Assembly: GCF_000756775.1 (NCBI RefSeq)
Contig: NZ_CCSF01000001.1
Coordinates: 3,410,001-3,474,000, forward strand
Length of the DNA stretch: 64,000 bases
Reading direction: 5' to 3'
Source: Pseudomonas saudiphocaensis
Lineage (GTDB): Bacteria; Pseudomonadota; Gammaproteobacteria; Pseudomonadales; Pseudomonadaceae
Shown: one piece after another, positions 20,093 to 29,208 of the stretch
How the letters are laid out: each line of letters starts with the position of its first letter
Numbering within the stretch: the first letter of the stretch is position 1
Notes under the pieces: generated by a model
The model's input: the letters and a program-made list of their open reading frames with translations, nothing else
What the model was told of the DNA's origin: nothing
Database searches by the model: none
Program-made: the position numbers and the translations under genes

Positions 20093-21469
20093 ATGTTTGA
20101 AAACCTAACCGATCGCCTCTCGCAAACGCTTCGCCATGTCACCGGCAAGGCCAAGCTGACCGAGGACAATATCAAGGACACCTTGCGCGAAGTGCGGATG
20201 GCGCTGCTTGAGGCGGACGTCGCGCTGCCGGTGGTCAAGGATTTCGTTGCCAGGGTCAAGGACCGGGCCGTCGGCACCGAGGTTTCCAAGAGCCTGACCC
20301 CAGGCCAGGCGTTCGTGAAGATCGTCCGCGCCGAGCTCGAAGAGCTGATGGGTGCGGCCAACGAAGACCTGGCGTTGAACGTGGCGCCCCCCGCCGTTGT
20401 ACTTATGGCCGGCCTGCAGGGTGCGGGTAAGACCACTACGGTAGGCAAACTCGCGCGCTTCCTGCAGGAGCGCAAGAAGAAGACCGTTATGGTGGTGTCG
20501 GCTGACGTCTATCGTCCTGCGGCCATCAAGCAGCTGGAAACGCTGGCGGCCGAAGTCGGTGCGACCTTCTTCCCATCGGATATCAGCCAGAAGCCGGTGG
20601 AAATTGCCCAGGCAGCGGTCCGCGAGGCCAAGCTCAAATTCATCGACGTGGTGCTGGTGGATACCGCCGGCCGCCTGGCCATCGACGCCGAGATGATGGC
20701 CGAGATCCAGGCCGTGCACGCGGCTATTAACCCGGCTGAAACCCTGTTCGTGGTCGATGCCATGACCGGTCAGGATGCGGCGAACACTGCCCGCGCCTTC
20801 GGTGAAGCGCTGCCGCTGACGGGTGTGGTGCTGACCAAGGTCGATGGCGATGCCCGTGGGGGGGCGGCGCTGTCGGTGCGCCAGGTGACCGGTAAGCCGA
20901 TCAAATTCCTCGGTATGGGTGAGAAGAGCGACGCGCTCGAGCCTTTCCATCCGGACCGCATCGCCTCGCGCATCCTCGGAATGGGTGATGTGCTCAGCCT
21001 GATCGAGCAGGCCGAGCAGACCCTGGATCGGGAAAAGGCGGAGAAACTCACCAGGAAGCTGAAGAAGGGCAAGGGCTTCGATCTGGAAGACTTCCGCGAC
21101 CAGCTGCAGCAGATGAAAAACATGGGCGGCCTCGGTGGCCTGATGGACAAGCTGCCTTCGATCGGCGGCATGAACCTGTCCCAGATGGGCGGCGCCCAGG
21201 GTGTGGCAGAGAAACAGTTCAAGCAGATGGAAGCCATCATCAACTCGATGACGCCTGGCGAGCGGCGCAATCCGGACATCATCAGTGGCTCGCGCAAACG
21301 CCGCATCGCCATGGGGTCCGGCACCCAGGTGCAGGATATCGGGCGTCTGATCAAGCAGCACAAGCAGATGCAGAAGATGATGAAGAAGGTCGCCGGCAAG
21401 GGCGGCATGACCAAGATGATGCGCGGTATGAGCGGTATGTTCCCCGGTGGCGGGATGCCCAAGTTCTAA
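20093..21469 (+). CDS. ffh: Signal recognition particle protein Ffh
   Basis: Ffh with 4.5S RNA targets nascent inner-membrane proteins to FtsY. The protein has 458 residues: an N domain (1-90), a G domain with GLQGAGKTTTVGKLA, DTAGR and TKVDGDARGG, and a methionine-rich M domain from about 300 (KQHKQMQKMMKKV, MMRGMSGMFPGGGMP). The length is normal. It stands alone, just upstream of the rpsP operon. Confidence 0.98.
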   Translation: MFENLTDRLSQTLRHVTGKAKLTEDNIKDTLREVRMALLEADVALPVVKDFVARVKDRAVGTEVSKSLTPGQAFVKIVRAELEELMGAANEDLALNVAPPAVVLMAGLQGAGKTTTVGKLARFLQERKKKTVMVVSADVYRPAAIKQLETLAAEVGATFFPSDISQKPVEIAQAAVREAKLKFIDVVLVDTAGRLAIDAEMMAEIQAVHAAINPAETLFVVDAMTGQDAANTARAFGEALPLTGVVLTKVDGDARGGAALSVRQVTGKPIKFLGMGEKSDALEPFHPDRIASRILGMGDVLSLIEQAEQTLDREKAEKLTRKLKKGKGFDLEDFRDQLQQMKNMGGLGGLMDKLPSIGGMNLSQMGGAQGVAEKQFKQMEAIINSMTPGERRNPDIISGSRKRRIAMGSGTQVQDIGRLIKQHKQMQKMMKKVAGKGGMTKMMRGMSGMFPGGGMPKF

Positions 21470-21542
21470 CCTGCGCCGCAAACCGCGCAGTCAGCGGGAA
21501 GGGTTTCTTGATTCGGCTTTTGCATTTACTTGTGGCTGCGGC

Positions 21543-21571
21543 TTGATGCTTGCCGCTTTTACTCGTAAAAT
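21543..21571 (+). promoter_or_regulatory. Sigma-70 promoter of rpsP-rimM-trmD-rplS
   Basis: TTGATG and TAAAAT are separated by exactly 17 bases, 75 bases before the rpsP ATG. A GGCC-TTTCG-GGCC hairpin in the leader follows at about 21577-21589. Confidence 0.65.
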
Positions 21572-21646
21572 GCGCGGCCTTTCGGGCCATAGGCCCATTT
21601 TAAGTGTGTGCCTTAAGTTAGCACCGACTACAGGAACGATGTTCAC

Positions 21647-21898
21647 ATGGTAACTATTCGTCTCGCCCGTGGCGGCTCCAAGAAGCGCCCTTTCTACCAC
21701 CTGACCGTGACCAACAGCCGCAACCCGCGCGATGGTCGCTTCGTTGAGCGTATCGGTTTCTTCAACCCGATTGCTTCGGGTGCTGAAGTGAAGCTGTCCG
21801 TCAACCAGGAACGTGCCAACTACTGGCTGAGCCAGGGTGCACAGCCGTCTGAGCGTGTTGCTCAGCTGCTGAAGGATGCTGCCAAGGCCGCTGCCTGA
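21647..21898 (+). CDS. rpsP: 30S ribosomal protein S16
   Basis: The protein has 83 residues and begins [19 protein letters not shown], the canonical bS16 start, with [17 protein letters not shown] following. It is the first gene of the classic rpsP-rimM-trmD-rplS operon, with only five bases before rimM. Confidence 0.98.
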   Translation: MVTIRLARGGSKKRPFYHLTVTNSRNPRDGRFVERIGFFNPIASGAEVKLSVNQERANYWLSQGAQPSERVAQLLKDAAKAAA

Positions 21899-21903
21899 AG
21901 CGC

Positions 21904-22440
21904 ATGAATACAACGTCAGCTCCGGCCGAAGATTTGATCGTAATCGGCAAAATCGTTTCGGTGCATGGCGTGCGTGGTGACGTGAAGGTCTATTCCTTTA
22001 CTGATCCCATCGACAATCTGCTGGGTTATCGCAACTGGACGCTCAGGCGAGGTGGCGAGGTCAAGCAGGTTGAGCTGGTCAAAGGGCGCCTCCAGGGCAA
22101 GATTCTGGTGGCTACGCTCAAAGGGTTGAGTGATCGGGAAGAGGCGCGTACCTACGCGGACTTCGAGATCTGCATCCCCCGCAGCGAACTTCCGCCATTG
22201 GCCGGCGATGAGTATTACTGGTACCAGCTTCAAGGGCTGACGGTCATAAACCAGCTTGGGCAAATGCTCGGCAAGGTCGACCATCTGCTTGAAACCGGCG
22301 CCAACGATGTCCTGGTGGTCAAGCCGTGCGAAGGCAGCCTGGATGATCGTGAACGTCTGCTGCCCTATACCGACCACTGCGTGTTGAAGGTCGATTTGGA
22401 CGCAGGCGAGATGCAGGTCGAGTGGGACGCGGATTTCTAA
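21904..22440 (+). CDS. rimM: Ribosome maturation factor RimM
   Basis: RimM binds ribosomal protein S19 and helps form the 30S head. The protein has 178 residues, with the N-terminal beta-barrel ([20 protein letters not shown]) and the C-terminal PRC domain ([27 protein letters not shown]). It is followed five bases later by trmD. Confidence 0.97.
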   Translation: MNTTSAPAEDLIVIGKIVSVHGVRGDVKVYSFTDPIDNLLGYRNWTLRRGGEVKQVELVKGRLQGKILVATLKGLSDREEARTYADFEICIPRSELPPLAGDEYYWYQLQGLTVINQLGQMLGKVDHLLETGANDVLVVKPCEGSLDDRERLLPYTDHCVLKVDLDAGEMQVEWDADF

Positions 22441-22445
22441 GCGAT

Positions 22446-23198
22446 ATGTCCGGTCTCCGCGTTGAAGTCATCAGTCTGTTCCCGGACATGTTCGCTGCTG
22501 TGTGCGACTACGGTATTACCAGTCGCGCGGTGAAGCAGGGGCTGCTCCAGCTGAAGTGCTGGAATCCGAGAGCCTATACCGAAGATCGTCACCAGACGGT
22601 GGATGATCGCCCCTTCGGTGGCGGGCCAGGCATGGTGATGAAGATCAAGCCGCTGGAGCTTGCACTGGCAGATGCCAGGCAGGCCGCAGGCGAGAAGGCG
22701 AAGGTGATCTACCTGTCGCCGCAGGGGCGTCAGCTGAAACAGGCCGATGTCCGTGAACTGGCGAAGGAGGAAGCACTCATCCTCATCGCCGGGCGTTACG
22801 AAGGCATCGACGAGCGCTTTATCGAGGCGCATGTCGATGAGGAATGGTCGATTGGCGATTACGTGTTGTCCGGTGGTGAGCTGCCGGCCATGGTGCTGAT
22901 CGATGCGGTGACCCGCCTGCTCCCCGGAGCACTGGGTCATGCTGATTCTGCCGAGGAGGATTCGTTTACCGACGGCCTGCTCGACTGCCCGCATTACACA
23001 CGACCGGAGGTGTATGCGGATAAACGTGTTCCAGAGGTGCTGCTCAGCGGCAATCACGAACACATCCGGCGCTGGCGCTTGCAGCAGTCCCTTGGAAGGA
23101 CCTGGGAACGCCGTGCCGATCTTCTGGATAGCCGCTCGCTTTCTGGGGAAGAACAAAAGCTGCTGAAGGAATACATCCGTCAGCGGGACGATAGTTAA
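22446..23198 (+). CDS. trmD: tRNA (guanine-37-N1)-methyltransferase TrmD
   Basis: TrmD methylates G37 next to the anticodon to prevent frameshifting. The protein has 250 residues. The SPOUT trefoil-knot region is clear: [14 protein letters not shown] and [20 protein letters not shown], and [13 protein letters not shown] in the N-terminal half. The ATG giving MSGLRVEV is preferred to one eight codons upstream, which lies inside rimM. rplS follows after 45 bases. Confidence 0.97.
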   Translation: MSGLRVEVISLFPDMFAAVCDYGITSRAVKQGLLQLKCWNPRAYTEDRHQTVDDRPFGGGPGMVMKIKPLELALADARQAAGEKAKVIYLSPQGRQLKQADVRELAKEEALILIAGRYEGIDERFIEAHVDEEWSIGDYVLSGGELPAMVLIDAVTRLLPGALGHADSAEEDSFTDGLLDCPHYTRPEVYADKRVPEVLLSGNHEHIRRWRLQQSLGRTWERRADLLDSRSLSGEEQKLLKEYIRQRDDS

Positions 23199-23243
23199 CG
23201 TATCGATGGCAGGCCGGAAGGGCTTGTCTCAGGAGCACACAGC

Positions 23244-23594
23244 ATGACCAACAAGATTATCCAGATGCTCGAAGCCGAGCAGATGACCAAAGAACTGCCT
23301 CCGTTCGCCCCCGGCGACACCGTGATCGTTCAGGTCAAGGTGAAGGAAGGCGATCGTGAGCGTCTGCAGGCCTTCGAAGGCGTAGTGATCGGCAAGCGCA
23401 ACCGCGGCCTGAACAGCGCCTTTACCGTGCGCAAGATCTCCAGCGGCGTAGGCGTTGAGCGTACTTTCCAGACCTACAGCCCGATGGTTGACAGCGTGAT
23501 CGTCAAGCGCCGCGGTGACGTGCGCAAGGCCAAGCTGTACTACCTCCGCGCGCTGTCCGGCAAGGCAGCACGTATCAAGGAAAAGCTGTCCTGA
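23244..23594 (+). CDS. rplS: 50S ribosomal protein L19
   Basis: The protein has 116 residues with [20 protein letters not shown] and [14 protein letters not shown], typical of bL19. It is the last gene of the operon and is followed by a strong terminator. Confidence 0.98.
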   Translation: MTNKIIQMLEAEQMTKELPPFAPGDTVIVQVKVKEGDRERLQAFEGVVIGKRNRGLNSAFTVRKISSGVGVERTFQTYSPMVDSVIVKRRGDVRKAKLYYLRALSGKAARIKEKLS

Positions 23595-23612
23595 GGGCTG
23601 CTCCCTTGCAAG

Positions 23613-23641
23613 AAAAAAGCAGCCTTCGGGCTGCTTTTTTT
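23613..23641 (+). terminator. Rho-independent terminator of the rpsP operon
   Basis: A 12-base stem (AAAAAAGCAGCC with GGCTGCTTTTTT) around a TTCG tetraloop, with a run of T. It is symmetrical and could also stop minus-strand transcription. Confidence 0.92.
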
Positions 23642-23707
23642 ATGCCTGCAATTTTGCCGGCGTGACCGTTCGTCATTTACTCGGGTGCACCTGCAATCCC
23701 TGGTCTA

Positions 23708-23723
23708 AGTTGAGATCTCAACT
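23708..23723. promoter_or_regulatory. 16-base perfect palindrome upstream of a small exported protein
   Basis: AGTTGAGATCTCAACT is a perfect palindrome whose end lies 24 bases before the ATG of the next small gene. Its position and symmetry suggest an operator for a dimeric repressor. I do not recognise the regulator. Confidence 0.45.
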
Positions 23724-23747
23724 CACTACATAACAAAGGGTTGCGTG

Positions 23748-23978
23748 ATGAAGCTTGAAATGGCGCGAGGTCTGTTTTTTGTCGGTGCGCTGGGGGTCGT
23801 CACGCTGTGCGCGGTCGCCTGGAGCGAGCCCGATGCCAGAGTCGTGGCGCGCGGCGATTTAGCAGGCTACTGTCCGGTGCCGCGTCTGATTCAGGCTTCC
23901 CCAGTTGAAACGCGGCCCGACCATGATCTGCTGCTGTTTATCTACAGCATGTCGCAAAGCCTGGTTGGGCGAGGCTGA
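23748..23978 (+). CDS. Small exported or membrane-anchored protein, unknown function
   Basis: The protein has 76 residues. A basic-hydrophobic N-terminus (MKLEMARGLFFVGALGVVTL then CAVAW) looks like a signal anchor or uncleaved signal peptide. The rest reads SEPDARVVARGDLAGYCPVP and ends HDLLLFIYSMSQSLVGRG. The ATG is chosen over the adjoining GTG; AAGGG lies ahead. The coding end runs into three tandem GAGGCT units that contain the stop codon. A 16-base palindrome lies in front. The rplS side is closed by a terminator, so this is an independent unit. No family recognised. Confidence 0.6.
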   Translation: MKLEMARGLFFVGALGVVTLCAVAWSEPDARVVARGDLAGYCPVPRLIQASPVETRPDHDLLLFIYSMSQSLVGRG

Positions 23979-23988
23979 GGCTGAGGCT
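23971..23988. repeat. Three tandem GAGGCT units across a stop codon
   Basis: GAGGCT occurs three times in a row, then GAAAAC. The TGA of the small gene is inside the first two units. Because the unit is six bases, copy-number change would keep the frame and the stop. Confidence 0.6.
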
Positions 23989-24018
23989 GAAAACGACCTT
24001 ATAGCGCTCAGCAGATCC

Positions 24019-25113
24019 TCAAACCAGGCGCAAATGGTTGTCCCAGAGGCCGGCTGGCAGCTCCAGCGGCGTGCTGACAACACGCTTGCTGCTGCAGTCG
24101 AGCAATCTGCAGCGGCCCTGGCCGGCGCTCACCACGAAACCCTCTTTCGTTGCCGAGACACCTGCGCAGTCGGGTAGATGAATCTCCTGGCGCAACTCGG
24201 CACTGTCCAGATCCCAAAGCAGAACCTTGTTGCCCCGCGGTGCGGTTACTGCCAGCAGACGCAGCTCGTCGTGGATTGCCAGGCTGGCGGTGTACTGGTT
24301 CATTGTTAGACGCTGCGCTTCGCTTACGGGGAAGGGCTGGAATGCTTGTCCAGGGCGCTTGATCGCCAGCAGCGGCGCCTGATCCAGGGGATCGCCTTCA
24401 TACTGCTGCCCGGACACCACGGTGCCGTCGGCGGCGACTGCCAGGTGGCGCACGCTATTCATCCGCTCAGGTAGCTGCTCTTTGCTGATCAGTGTGCCGT
24501 CGCGGTGCAGCAATACCAGGCTCGGTTCCATGGCATCGAGGTTCATCATATCGCGGCTGTCGGCTTCGGTGCGGATGCCGCCGTTGGCAATCACCAGCGT
24601 CTCGCCATCGGGCATCCAAAGCAGTTGATGCGGGCCGATGCCGTGGGTCGGGTGTTCGCCGGTGCGAACCAGGCGCTGCTCTTCCAACCGGTAGATGCCG
24701 AGCACGCCGCGCCCGGCATCGCGAGTGTCGTTCTCGGTGGTGTAGAACCAGTCGCCACTGGCATGGAACACGCCGTGGCCGTAGAAATGCCGATCATCAG
24801 GAGTTGCTAGAACCTGCAGCAGGCTGCCGTCGCGGGTGTCGATCAGGTAGCTCTCGCGGCTGGGGCGGCGCCCGACGAACACTGCCAGGGGCAAATAGGG
24901 ATGAGCGTGCACATCATGGCAGCGCTCGTTCACAAGGGTAGCGAACACGCAGCTGCCATCGAGCCGGTAACCCACCGCGTAGTGGCGGCCATCGGCATCG
25001 TTGCGTGCTGACAGCAGAAGCGGCTGTTCACCATGACTGGACAGCGCCCAGCCGCCGATGGCGGACGCTGCGACAAAGGCACCGCCAAGGCCTAGAAAAA
25101 CACGTCGTTTCAC
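24019..25113 (-). CDS. DUF1513 exported protein, last gene of an imelysin operon
   Basis: The protein has 364 residues and reads as a DUF1513 beta-propeller-like protein. Signature stretches are SRESYLIDTRDG, HFYGHGVFHASGDWFYTTEND and HGIGPHQLLWMPDGETLVIANGG. The N-terminus has RRVFLGLGG, which fits a Tat signal (RRxFL), followed by a hydrophobic stretch, so export folded is likely. The start is GTG, directly abutting the stop of the imelysin gene ahead. DUF1513 genes commonly follow imelysin and di-heme genes, but their job is unknown; a role in periplasmic iron handling is inferred from context only. Confidence 0.85.
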   Translation of the reverse strand: MKRRVFLGLGGAFVAASAIGGWALSSHGEQPLLLSARNDADGRHYAVGYRLDGSCVFATLVNERCHDVHAHPYLPLAVFVGRRPSRESYLIDTRDGSLLQVLATPDDRHFYGHGVFHASGDWFYTTENDTRDAGRGVLGIYRLEEQRLVRTGEHPTHGIGPHQLLWMPDGETLVIANGGIRTEADSRDMMNLDAMEPSLVLLHRDGTLISKEQLPERMNSVRHLAVAADGTVVSGQQYEGDPLDQAPLLAIKRPGQAFQPFPVSEAQRLTMNQYTASLAIHDELRLLAVTAPRGNKVLLWDLDSAELRQEIHLPDCAGVSATKEGFVVSAGQGRCRLLDCSSKRVVSTPLELPAGLWDNHLRLV

Positions 25114-26187
25114 TCAGTCACCGTCGTGTGCGTTGAAGCCGATCTGTACACCCAGCGCCTTGGCCAGTTCGTTTTGGTGCAGACGGTGCAAGGTGTCGAT
25201 ATTGCGGTACAGGGTATCGAGCTGTTGGCGTCCGGCTTCGTCGGCAAGCAGGACGCTGAACGGCTGGTCGAGCCCGGCCAGGTGTTGACGTGTCGTGGCA
25301 TAGGCCGCCTCGATGCGGCTGGCCAGTTCTGCCTGATCGTCTGGAACAAGGTGCTTCAGGCCTTTGTCAGGCTGACCCTGCCAGAGCTGCTGAGCGCCTG
25401 CGATGGCGGCATCGAGGCTGTCCAGCGTGGCATCGCTGCGCCAGGCTTCGGCCTGGAACGGCTGCGGATAGCCCTTGGTCTGGCGGCCGAGCGGGGCGCC
25501 GAGCTTTTTCTTCAGGCCGTCCAGCGCGGTGACTTGTACGCGAAGGACGTCGGCAATGGCCTCTGCCGATTCGGCATAGCGCTCATTGGGAAAGTTGCTT
25601 AGCTGCGCCAGCATGCCGTCCTTGCTCTGCCAGGCCTGCAGGATGTCGGCGCCCAGTTGTTGCTGGTGCTCGCCTATGGCCTGTAGCAGCGGGCAATAGC
25701 GCGACTTGGTGGAGGTGTCGCTCAGATCGACGGCCTGGTCATACAGGATGTATTCGTAGGCCGAAAGGCCCTGCACGACGACGCTGGCGTTTTCCAGATC
25801 GGCACGGGTCAGGTCGGGCTTGTTCTTCAACAGCGCAGTGACCTGACGCCCGACCAGATTCTTCTTGTCCGGCCAGAACTGTACCTGCCAGGCGCGATTG
25901 CCTTCGCCCATGGGGCCGACCAGCAGCGGCTGCAGTTCAGCCCAGGCCAGCTGTGCCTCGATAAAGGCCTGACGCGCGTCATCCAAGCTCTGGCTGTCGC
26001 TGCAAAATGCCTTGCCGCTGGCCGCCATGCGCTGGTTGGCTTCGGCCCAGTGGCTGTAGGCCGGCAGCAACACGCCGCTGGCCAGGGCCTCGCTGGTTTC
26101 GCTAAAGGGATCGGTCGGCGTACAGGCGCTGAGCAGCAGGCCGAAAGCGGCAGCGGCTGTGGTGTGCAGAATCGGTTTGAGGGACAT
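25114..26187 (-). CDS. Imelysin-family lipoprotein (second imelysin)
   Basis: The protein has 357 residues. A lipobox (LLLSAC) places the lipid-bearing cysteine at C22. The helical imelysin domain follows, with LAWAELQPLLVGPMGEGNR and, in place of the GxHxxE motif, GLSAYEYILYDQA, the variant seen in this subfamily. Imelysins were first named for an insulin-cleaving protease activity; structures suggest metal or ligand binding instead. The ATG has AAGGAATCC ahead and lies 29 bases after the di-heme gene. Protein location should be periplasmic, anchored to a membrane. Confidence 0.85.
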   Translation of the reverse strand: MSLKPILHTTAAAAFGLLLSACTPTDPFSETSEALASGVLLPAYSHWAEANQRMAASGKAFCSDSQSLDDARQAFIEAQLAWAELQPLLVGPMGEGNRAWQVQFWPDKKNLVGRQVTALLKNKPDLTRADLENASVVVQGLSAYEYILYDQAVDLSDTSTKSRYCPLLQAIGEHQQQLGADILQAWQSKDGMLAQLSNFPNERYAESAEAIADVLRVQVTALDGLKKKLGAPLGRQTKGYPQPFQAEAWRSDATLDSLDAAIAGAQQLWQGQPDKGLKHLVPDDQAELASRIEAAYATTRQHLAGLDQPFSVLLADEAGRQQLDTLYRNIDTLHRLHQNELAKALGVQIGFNAHDGD

Positions 26188-26216
26188 AGGATTCCTTGGC
26201 TTCTGGAAATGGAGCA

Positions 26217-27632
26217 TCAGAGCGACTCGAGAAAGGCAAGCAAGGCGTTACGCTGTTCGGCGTTGAAGCCGAGTACCAGCTGCCGCGAGCGTTCGGCTTC
26301 ACCGCCATGCCAGAGCACGGCTTCAAGCAGGTTGCGCGCGCGTCCGTCATGGAGGAACTGGGTATGGCCGCTGACCGCTTGCGTCAGGCCGATTCCCCAG
26401 AGCGGCGGCGTGCGCCATTCGCTGCCGCTGGCTTCGAATTCCGGTCGGTTGTCGGCCAGACCTTCGCCCATGTCGTGCAGCAGCAGATCGGTATAGGGGC
26501 GGATCAGTTGGTGGGCCAGTTCCGGCTCTTCGGCCTCGCCGGTGGTAAATGTCGGGGTGTGGCAGCTTTGGCAGCCGGCCTGGTGGAATAGAGCCTTGCC
26601 AGCCAGGACTTGAGGGTCGTCCACGTTACGCCGGGCCGGTACGCCGAGGTTGCGGGTATAGAAAGTGACCTGGGCGAGGATGTGGTCGCTGACTTCCGGC
26701 TCACCGCCGTCAGGCAAGGCGCGGCACCCGGCCTGCTGCTCGGTGCAGTTGCTGCCGCTGAACAGGCTGCTGCTCAGGCCCATGTCGTTGAAGAAAGCGT
26801 CGGCATTCTGCTGGGCGAGATTCGGTTGGCCAGCTTTCCAGCCAAAGCGCCCGACCACCGTCTCCCCCGTGAGCTGATCGTAGACCCGGTTTGGGCGACC
26901 GGAAATGCCGTCGCCATCCAGGTCGTCGGGGTCGGCGTTGTCCAGCAGAGCAGCCTCGGGGATGGCTTCCAGCAGACCGAGGCCGATCATTTGCGGCGCT
27001 ACACGAATGGAAAACTGGGTGTCGGGGTGCAGCGGGCCGTAGCCGGGCTCGCTGATTTCCAGCTGCGGGGTGCGTAACTCCACTTCGAAGCCGTCGGCGA
27101 AGCGCTGCGTATGGGTGCCATAGCTGAGGCGGACCTTGCCCTCCGGTACCACACCAGGGATCGCCATGTCCTGTAACTGGCCGCCATAGACAGGTTCCGG
27201 TGCAATGCCACGCTGCCTGAGCACTTTAGCGTGTTCCGGGCCGGCGGGAATCGACAGCCGCACCAGCATGGAGACGGCATTGCCACTGCCGGCCTGCGCT
27301 GGATGGCCGCGGCCGTCCTTGATGTGGCAGTTCTGGCAGGCATTGGTATTGAGCAGCGGGCCCAGACCGTCGCGAGCGGTGGTTGAAGCGGGCGCGATGA
27401 CCCAGGGGTTTCTGAAGAAACTGTTGCCGACGCTGAAGTCCAGCCGCCGCACTGGCGAAAGGTTGGCCGATGGCATGGAGAAGGCGTTCTGGTCGAACTT
27501 CATCACCGTGGCGCTGCCCGCTGAGAGCGCTTCCCCGGGCTCAGCTTGCTCGAAGTGCGGCGTCTGCTCTTCACAGGCGACAAGACCCAGCGCCAGAAGC
27601 AGGGCGGCAGTGGAGCGAAAGAGCGGGTGCAT
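26217..27632 (-). CDS. Di-heme oxidoreductase (DUF1111/CcP-like) lipoprotein
   Basis: The protein has 471 residues with a lipobox ending at C20 (GLVAC). Two haem c sites are present: CQNCH at 99-103 and CQSCH at 354-358. The family is often labelled thiol oxidoreductase or di-haem oxidoreductase and is related to bacterial cytochrome c peroxidase. DPDDLDGDGISGRPN near 235-248 resembles a calcium-binding loop. It sits between two imelysin genes, which suggests redox work on iron or haem in the periplasm; that is inference. A longer start would add ten residues without a signal. Confidence 0.88.
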   Translation of the reverse strand: MHPLFRSTAALLLALGLVACEEQTPHFEQAEPGEALSAGSATVMKFDQNAFSMPSANLSPVRRLDFSVGNSFFRNPWVIAPASTTARDGLGPLLNTNACQNCHIKDGRGHPAQAGSGNAVSMLVRLSIPAGPEHAKVLRQRGIAPEPVYGGQLQDMAIPGVVPEGKVRLSYGTHTQRFADGFEVELRTPQLEISEPGYGPLHPDTQFSIRVAPQMIGLGLLEAIPEAALLDNADPDDLDGDGISGRPNRVYDQLTGETVVGRFGWKAGQPNLAQQNADAFFNDMGLSSSLFSGSNCTEQQAGCRALPDGGEPEVSDHILAQVTFYTRNLGVPARRNVDDPQVLAGKALFHQAGCQSCHTPTFTTGEAEEPELAHQLIRPYTDLLLHDMGEGLADNRPEFEASGSEWRTPPLWGIGLTQAVSGHTQFLHDGRARNLLEAVLWHGGEAERSRQLVLGFNAEQRNALLAFLESL

Positions 27633-27762
27633 CGGGAGATCCTGGGCCTTGAAGGCCGGCATTCTAGCAGCTCACTCAAATCTGAATAAGAGGGATTTGC
27701 ATTTAAGCGGCGCGGGCGAATGGGGGTTTGCTTGTAGAGCTGGTGCGGCAAGAAAGACAGAG

Positions 27763-27783
27763 AGGGCGGCATTGCGCCGCCCT
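27763..27783 (-). terminator. Hairpin between first imelysin and di-heme genes
   Basis: AGGGCGGC pairs with GCCGCCCT around ATTGC. No T run follows on the minus strand, so it may partly terminate or stabilise the upstream mRNA and set relative expression in the operon. Confidence 0.5.
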
Positions 27784-27801
27784 TCCGGATGCAGAATAGG
27801 A

Positions 27802-29142
27802 TCAGAACTCGTGATCGGCAGTATCGGGGTTCAGGTCGCTGATACCGAGCGCGGCTGCGGCCTTCTCGATGGATGCGGTCTGCTGCACCAGAGCGGCAAT
27901 GGCAGCACGGACCTTGTCCTGGCCTTCGCTGTTGTCCGGCGCGATCAGTTGGTCGAAGGCTTCGCCGTTCTCTGCGCTGACCACCAGCACCTGCAGCTTG
28001 GCATCGGTGGTTTCCAGATCGGTCTTCAGCGTGGAGTTCACCTCCGGGTCTATGCCGTCGACCAGCGAGGCGAGGCTCGGGCCGCTAAGCAGGCTGCCGT
28101 CGACCCGCTGGTATTCGCCAAGGTAAACGTTGCGGATGCCGCGAGCGTTGTAGTAGTGGGAGTTGTGGGTGTTGTCGCTGAAGCAATCGTGCTCGTCTTC
28201 CGGCGAGTTGGCTTCCAGGGCGACCTTCATGCGCTCGCCGGCCAGTTCGCCGAGGGACAGGCTGCCCATGCCGAACAGCATTTTGCGCAGGCCGTTTTCG
28301 GCAGGCTCGCTCTCCAGACTGGCGCGGTAGTTGCCGGCGGTGTTCGGAGCCCATTCGGCAACCATCTCTTCGAGGTCACTGACCAGCAGTTCGGTAACGG
28401 CCTTGAGGTAGGTGCGGCGGCGGTCGCAATTGTCGCCAGTGCAGCCTTCGCCTTCGAGGTAGTCGCTGGCTGGGCGGTTGCCGGCACCGGCTTCGGTGCC
28501 GTTCAGGTCCTGGCCCCAGAGCAGAAATTCGATGGCGTGGTAGCCAGTGGCGACGTTGGCTTCGGAGCCGGCCAGCTCGTTCAGGCTGGCGAGCAGTTCG
28601 CCGGTGATCTCGCTCACGTCAAGGGTGTCTTCGCCGATCTGCAGCTGCTGGTTGGCGATGATGTTGGCGGTGGCGCCGGGGTTGCCCAAGGCGTGCTGAT
28701 AGTCACCCTCGACATAGTCGATCATGCCTTCATCCAGCGGCCAGGCGTTGACCTGACCTTCCCAATCATCCACAACCGGGTTGCCGAAACGGAACACCTC
28801 GGTCTGCATGTAGGGCACGCGTGCGGCCAGCCAGGCGTCCTTTGCAGCCTGCAGCGTTTCATCGCTGGGGCTGGCGAGCAGGGCATCGATGGCTTTCTGC
28901 AGTTGCACGGCGGTGCTGTGGGCATCCCTGAAGATCGCATGGGCGAGGTCAGCGTAATGGCTGACCACCGCCTGTGCTGCTTCCTCGTTCAGGGCCTTGG
29001 CCGCCTTTGCCGCGGGCTCGCTCTGGGACGTCGTGGGCGGCGTGGCAGCCTGTTGGGCTGGCGCTTTGTCGTCGCCGCAACCTGCGAGTGAAATAGCGAC
29101 AGCCAGGAGGCTGGCGGTGGCCCAGAGAGGAGTACGTAGCAT
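27802..29142 (-). CDS. Imelysin-family lipoprotein (IrpA-like), first gene of the operon
   Basis: The protein has 446 residues with a lipobox (SLAGC, lipid on C22). The imelysin GxHxxE motif is intact at G200-Y-H202-A-I-E205, followed by FLLWGQDLNG. Cyanobacterial IrpA and Pseudomonas IcmP are relatives; several are iron-starvation induced. A Fur-like site lies about 70 bases upstream. Together with the following di-heme, second imelysin and DUF1513 genes it forms a four-gene minus-strand cluster. The site and function of metal binding are inferred from the family. Confidence 0.9.
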   Translation of the reverse strand: MLRTPLWATASLLAVAISLAGCGDDKAPAQQAATPPTTSQSEPAAKAAKALNEEAAQAVVSHYADLAHAIFRDAHSTAVQLQKAIDALLASPSDETLQAAKDAWLAARVPYMQTEVFRFGNPVVDDWEGQVNAWPLDEGMIDYVEGDYQHALGNPGATANIIANQQLQIGEDTLDVSEITGELLASLNELAGSEANVATGYHAIEFLLWGQDLNGTEAGAGNRPASDYLEGEGCTGDNCDRRRTYLKAVTELLVSDLEEMVAEWAPNTAGNYRASLESEPAENGLRKMLFGMGSLSLGELAGERMKVALEANSPEDEHDCFSDNTHNSHYYNARGIRNVYLGEYQRVDGSLLSGPSLASLVDGIDPEVNSTLKTDLETTDAKLQVLVVSAENGEAFDQLIAPDNSEGQDKVRAAIAALVQQTASIEKAAAALGISDLNPDTADHEF

Positions 29143-29208
29143 GGCGGGTTCCTTTGCTTGCGGTAGGGGCTCGATGTTCGCAATATGACCATCGGAAGCC
29201 GATCATAA

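Noticed and set aside
27205-29091. A 628-codon plus-strand frame across the di-heme and imelysin genes
   Set aside because: Antisense artefact; it spans the intergenic gap between two well-supported lipoprotein genes.
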